Assembly: GCF_048066115.1 (NCBI RefSeq)
Contig: NZ_JBLTYX010000011.1
Location: 62,001-126,000 of the forward strand
From: Niveispirillum sp048066115
Lineage (GTDB): Bacteria; Pseudomonadota; Alphaproteobacteria; Azospirillales; Azospirillaceae
Length of the DNA: 64,000 nt
Direction of reading: 5' to 3'
Under the pieces are notes generated by a model. That model was not told the DNA's origin and searched no databases. It saw only the letters and a list, made by a program, of their open reading frames with translations. Within the stretch, counting starts at the first letter, position 1, and each line of letters opens with the position of its first letter. The position numbers and the translations under genes were made by a program. Positions 61,035-64,000 of the stretch are shown in pieces.

Positions 61035-61625
61035 ATGACTTTGGAAAATGCCACCGACCCGTTCGCGCAGTTCCAGGCCTGGTTCGCGGAAGCCGAGGCC
61101 GCCGAGATCAATGACGCCAATGCCATGTCGGTCGCGACCGTGGGGGCCGATGGCCGCCCGTCGGTGCGTATCCTGCTGCTGAAGGGCCTGGATGATCGCG
61201 GCTTCACCTTCTTCACCAATACGCAGAGCCGCAAGGGCGACCAGCTTTCCGCCTGTCATTTTGCCGCACTGACCTTCCATTGGAAGTCGCTGCGCCGGCA
61301 GGTGCGGATTGAGGGGCCGGTGGAGCGGGTGACGGATGAAGAGGCCGATACCTATTTCGCCAGCCGCCCGCATGGCAGCCGCATCGGCGCCTGGGCCAGC
61401 CAGCAGTCGCGTCCGCTGGACAGCCGCGCCACCCTGGAACAGGCGGTGCGCGATACCGAGGCGCGGTTCGGCGAGACCGTGCCGCGCCCGCCGCACTGGA
61501 CCGGCTTCCGCGTCGTTCCCGACCGGGTGGAATTCTGGCAGGATCGCGAATACCGGCTGCACGATCGTATCCTGTTCACCCGCGAGGGTGAGGGGGAATG
61601 GGCCAAGGGCCGGCTTTATCCCTGA
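61035..61625 (+). CDS. pdxH: Pyridoxamine 5'-phosphate oxidase
   Basis: FMN enzyme producing pyridoxal phosphate, 196 residues. AMSVATVGADGRPSVRILLLKG, FFTNTQSRKGDQL, W-K-S-L-R-R-Q-V-R in the FMN site, and the C-terminal EFWQDREYRLHDR signature are complete. Preceded by a gap of about 160 bases. Confidence 0.97.
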   Translation: MTLENATDPFAQFQAWFAEAEAAEINDANAMSVATVGADGRPSVRILLLKGLDDRGFTFFTNTQSRKGDQLSACHFAALTFHWKSLRRQVRIEGPVERVTDEEADTYFASRPHGSRIGAWASQQSRPLDSRATLEQAVRDTEARFGETVPRPPHWTGFRVVPDRVEFWQDREYRLHDRILFTREGEGEWAKGRLYP

Positions 61626-61639
61626 CGGAAGGGTGCCAG

Positions 61640-62554
61640 GTGGCGGACAAGGTGGATGTGACGGAGCGGTACCGGCGGCTGGCGACCTATGCCAGCGTCG
61701 CCGTGGCCCTGATCCTGATCGCGGTCAAGCTCGCCTCCTACATGGCCACGGGGGCGGTCTCCATCCTGTCCTCGCTGATGGACAGTTCGGTCGACCTGCT
61801 GGCCTCCGTCGTCACGCTGCTGGGCGTGGCGCAGGCGCTGCAGCCGCCCGACAGCACCCATCGGTTCGGCCATGGCAAGGCGGAACCGCTGGCAGCCCTG
61901 GCCCAGGCGGCGTTCGTGGCCGGGTCGGGCATGTTCCTGGCCTATGAGGGGGTGGGACGGCTGGCGGAACCCAGGCCGGTGGAAAGCCCGGAGCTGGGCA
62001 TCATCACCATGGTCTTCGCCATCGCCATGACGGCGTTGTTGCTGGGTGTGCAGCGCTTCGTGATCCGGCGGACGGGGTCGATGGCGATCGCGGCGGACAG
62101 CATGCATTACAGCGGCGATCTGCTGATGAATTCGGCCGTCATCGCGTCGCTGGGGCTGACGGCATGGTCGGGATGGCCCTATTGGGACCCGCTGTTCGCG
62201 CTGGGGATCGCCATCTTCCTGGTCTGGGGATCGACCCGCATCCTGCGCGAGGCGTTGGGCGTGCTGATGGACCGGGAATTGCCGGACCAGGATAGGGCGA
62301 AGATCAAGGAGGTGGTGCGCGGGCATGCGCAGGCGCGGGGCCTGCACGATCTGCGCACCCGCTCCACCGGTATCGGCCAGCACATCGAGTTCCACCTGGA
62401 ACTGGACCCCGACCTGACGCTGGCCCAGGCCCATGACATCACCGACGAGATCGAGCGCGAGCTGCGCGCGGCGTTTCCCAATGCGGAGTTCGCCATCCAT
62501 CAGGAGCCGGCGGGGCTGGATGATGAACGGCTGGATCACCGGATACGGCGGTGA
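61640..62554 (+). CDS. Cation diffusion facilitator (FieF-type) transporter
   Basis: 304 residues, six helices. Metal-site pairs: SLMDSSVDLLASVV (the DxxxD-type site in helix 2) and AADSMHYSGDLLMNSAVI (HxxxD in helix 5); a cytoplasmic ferredoxin-like domain ends the protein. FieF-type proteins export Zn, Fe or Cd. The start is a GTG at 61640 (GGAAGGG upstream), after the pdxH stop at 61625; a start at 61598 would overlap pdxH. Ends at the family C repeat. Confidence 0.9.
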   Translation: MADKVDVTERYRRLATYASVAVALILIAVKLASYMATGAVSILSSLMDSSVDLLASVVTLLGVAQALQPPDSTHRFGHGKAEPLAALAQAAFVAGSGMFLAYEGVGRLAEPRPVESPELGIITMVFAIAMTALLLGVQRFVIRRTGSMAIAADSMHYSGDLLMNSAVIASLGLTAWSGWPYWDPLFALGIAIFLVWGSTRILREALGVLMDRELPDQDRAKIKEVVRGHAQARGLHDLRTRSTGIGQHIEFHLELDPDLTLAQAHDITDEIERELRAAFPNAEFAIHQEPAGLDDERLDHRIRR

Positions 62555-62580
62555 GCAACAATTGGGCTGCCAGGGTTCTC

Positions 62581-62750
62581 ACACTCTCCACCGTCACCCC
62601 GGCGAAGGCCGGGGCCCAAGTGACAAGCGCTTCGCCCTACGACATGGGCCCCGGCCTTCGCCGGGGTGACGGTAGAAGGGGCTGCTACGGCAGTGCAAAT
62701 CCCTTAAGTCAGCGCCTATGGGCCTTCGCCGGGGTGACGGTGGAGAGTGT
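62581..62750. repeat. Family C repeat, copy 5 (long, 30-bp perfect ends)
   Basis: ACACTCTCCACCGTCACCCC...GAAGGCC (62581-62610) and its exact reverse complement (62721-62750) flank a second palindrome (GGGGCCCAAG.. to GGGCCCCGG) and the tail CAGTGCAAATCCCTTAAGTC, which is also found at 57134-57152. It looks like the inserted element of 57 kb in another composite. Confidence 0.7.
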
Positions 62751-62997
62751 GGAACTCTCACAGCCGGAATTTCCGCGGGGAAGGCGCGCCCCTGTGGTAG
62801 TCATGCATCGCTCCGGCGAAAAGATATCCCATTGCACTGCCGCCATGACGGATTCGTGACCGGACCTGTGTGCCGCGTCACAGGAGCACCGGCACGCCCG
62901 CCTTTATTTTCGTGGAACCTTCGAAGCGTCTGGCGGAATGTGTCCGTTGGAACCGGGGGCAGCAACGGCCGGGCATGCCCGGCCACAGAGGCGTATC

Positions 62998-63858
62998 ATG
63001 GAGTTCAAGGTTAAGTTCTGGGGTGTGCGCGGTACCTTTCCCTGCGCCTATGCCTCGCATCTGACCTATGGCGGCAATACCAGCTGCGTCGAGGTGACGG
63101 CGGGTGACCGCACGCTGATCCTGGATGCCGGCACGGGCTTGCGCGCGCTGGGCAAGCGCTTCCTGCGCGACAAGGTGCGCAATGCCACCCTGCTGCTGAG
63201 CCATGCGCATTGGGACCATATCAATGGTTTCCCGTTCTTCGAGCCGGGATACTGGCCGGAATTCAACCTGGACATCTTCGCCCGCGACCTGTCGGGCTGT
63301 GACTGTATCGGCGAGGTGCTGACCAGCTGCATGGAAAAGCCGCTGTTCCCCGTGCCGTTGACCACCATGCGCGCCAAGATGGCGTTTCAGAACCTGGCGG
63401 CCGGCGACCAGCTGGATCTGGGCCCCGGTCTGGTGGTGAAGACCGGCGACCTGAACCATCCGGGCGGGGCGCTGGGGTACCGCATCGAATATGGCGGCAA
63501 GGCCTTCTGCTATGTCACCGATACCGAGCATGTGGCGGGCAAGCTGGACGAGAATATCCTGCGCCTGATCGAGGGGGCCGATGTCGTGCTGTACGACACG
63601 ACCTACACCGAGGAGGAGTACGCCACCCGGGTCGGCTGGGGCCATTCCACCTGGAACGAGGGCGTGAAGCTGGTGCAGGCGGCGGGTGCCAAGCGGCTGT
63701 GCCTGTTCCACCATGATCCCGACCATGACGACAAGGCCATGGCCGCCATCGAGCGCGACGCCATGCGCGCCTTCCCCGGTGCGTTCGCCGCCCGCGAAGG
63801 GGCGGTGCTGGACATGTTCAACCTGCCTAGCGTCGATGCGGCGGTGGCGGCGGAATAG
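62998..63858 (+). CDS. MBL-fold metallohydrolase (RNase Z/PhnP-like)
   Basis: 286 residues. MEFKVKFWGVRGTFPCAYAS start, the metal motif SHAHWDH (HxHxDH), VTDTEHVAG and a GHSTWNEGV ... LCLFHHDP ending typical of the family seen in response-regulator-linked or cyclic-nucleotide hydrolases. It lacks the flexible arm of RNase Z. Substrate unknown. ATG 62998 is chosen; the earlier M at 62938 lies in a less conserved leader. Confidence 0.88.
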   Translation: MEFKVKFWGVRGTFPCAYASHLTYGGNTSCVEVTAGDRTLILDAGTGLRALGKRFLRDKVRNATLLLSHAHWDHINGFPFFEPGYWPEFNLDIFARDLSGCDCIGEVLTSCMEKPLFPVPLTTMRAKMAFQNLAAGDQLDLGPGLVVKTGDLNHPGGALGYRIEYGGKAFCYVTDTEHVAGKLDENILRLIEGADVVLYDTTYTEEEYATRVGWGHSTWNEGVKLVQAAGAKRLCLFHHDPDHDDKAMAAIERDAMRAFPGAFAAREGAVLDMFNLPSVDAAVAAE

Positions 63859-63869
63859 GTGTCGGTGCG

Positions 63870-63962
63870 CGTAGGTCAGGTCGAGGGCGAAGCCCGAGCC
63901 CTGACAGAGAAGGATTGAAAGCCATGCTGTCAGGGCTCGCCTCCGGCTCGACCTGACCTACG
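63870..63962. repeat. Dispersed cruciform repeat, family B, copy 5
   Basis: Outer CGTAGGTCAGGTCGAG/CTCGACCTGACCTACG, lateral hairpins GGGCGAAGCCC (left) and GCCTCCGGC (right), inner CCCTGACA/TGTCAGGG, loop with GGATTGAAAGCC-type sequence as in copy 3. Between the MBL gene and the right edge. Confidence 0.85.
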
Positions 63963-63981
63963 GTTTGTTGCCGGATAGGGT

Positions 63982-64000
63982 TTAAACCGCCAGTTCCCGC
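63982..64000 (-). CDS. Possible C-terminal end of a minus-strand gene cut by the window edge
   Basis: On the minus strand the last 18 bases read RELAV followed by TAA. This is too short to name or confirm; it is listed because a gene convergent with the repeat would fit. Confidence 0.25.

Overview
The window is about 64 kb of GC-rich chromosome with dense short operons and no plasmid or phage backbone. The gene set points to an alphaproteobacterium, most likely Rhodospirillales (Azospirillum/Niveispirillum-like): a CtrA response regulator beside fliI/fliJ, a DUF3035/BamF lipoprotein after lspA, hslVU, a two-domain cold-shock protein, a TPP-controlled thiC and the order miaB-phoH-ybeY-corC-lnt-XRE-metK-trmB. 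The genus is inferred from gene content only.

Layout. 1-1.1 kb: a PAS sensor gene (minus) running off the left edge. 1.1-3.1 kb: hslVU behind a heat-shock-like promoter. 3.1-5.0 kb: two exported proteins of unknown function, a serine-recombinase remnant and tRNA-Ser(CGA). 5.0-7.2 kb: rplU-rpmA-obgE. 7.3-13.1 kb: miaB-phoH-ybeY-corC-lnt. 13.2-16 kb: XRE regulator, metK, trmB. 16-19 kb: a chemoreceptor, then an SPFH protein with a small ribbon-helix-helix gene. 19.4-24.9 kb: a dppABCDF-type dipeptide ABC operon in which dppC carries a frameshift. 25-29 kb: glcD, rpmJ, a methyltransferase, a double cold-shock protein. 29-36 kb: ggt, a cysteine desulfurase with a degenerate HscB, an alpha/beta hydrolase and glcEF. 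36-41.6 kb: suhB, efp, lspA, bamF-like, ubiE, ubiB. 41.7-46.8 kb: TPP riboswitch-thiC, a DUF465 protein, ubiX, a Zur-like regulator and a histidine-rich COG0523 GTPase. 46.8-49.5 kb: an anion permease divergent from an arsR/AHSA1 pair. 49.6-53.3 kb: fliIJ divergent from ctrA, which overlaps an FAD oxidoreductase. 53.5-64 kb: a DUF1203 protein, an ammonium transporter fused to a histidine kinase, gloA, panC, an NTF2-like protein, small lipoproteins, a CbpA-like J protein, pdxH, a CDF transporter and an MBL-fold hydrolase.

The most unusual feature is not a gene. Intergenic spaces are occupied by at least four families of palindromic dispersed repeats. Family A (about 90-130 bp, five copies) folds as a row of hairpins whose loops are conserved while the stems covary. 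Family B (about 90 bp, five copies) folds as a long cruciform with two lateral mini-hairpins whose stems also differ by compensating changes. Family C comprises GTCATCCCGGC/CACCCCGGC palindromes that have inserted into each other. Family D is seen twice. Several copies lie directly at gene ends or between genes of one operon.

Other points worth a second look are the Amt-histidine kinase fusion, the HPD-less HscB, a hairpin with a U-tract in the metK leader, paired palindromes 50 bp apart at the arsR start, and the Zur/COG0523 zinc locus.
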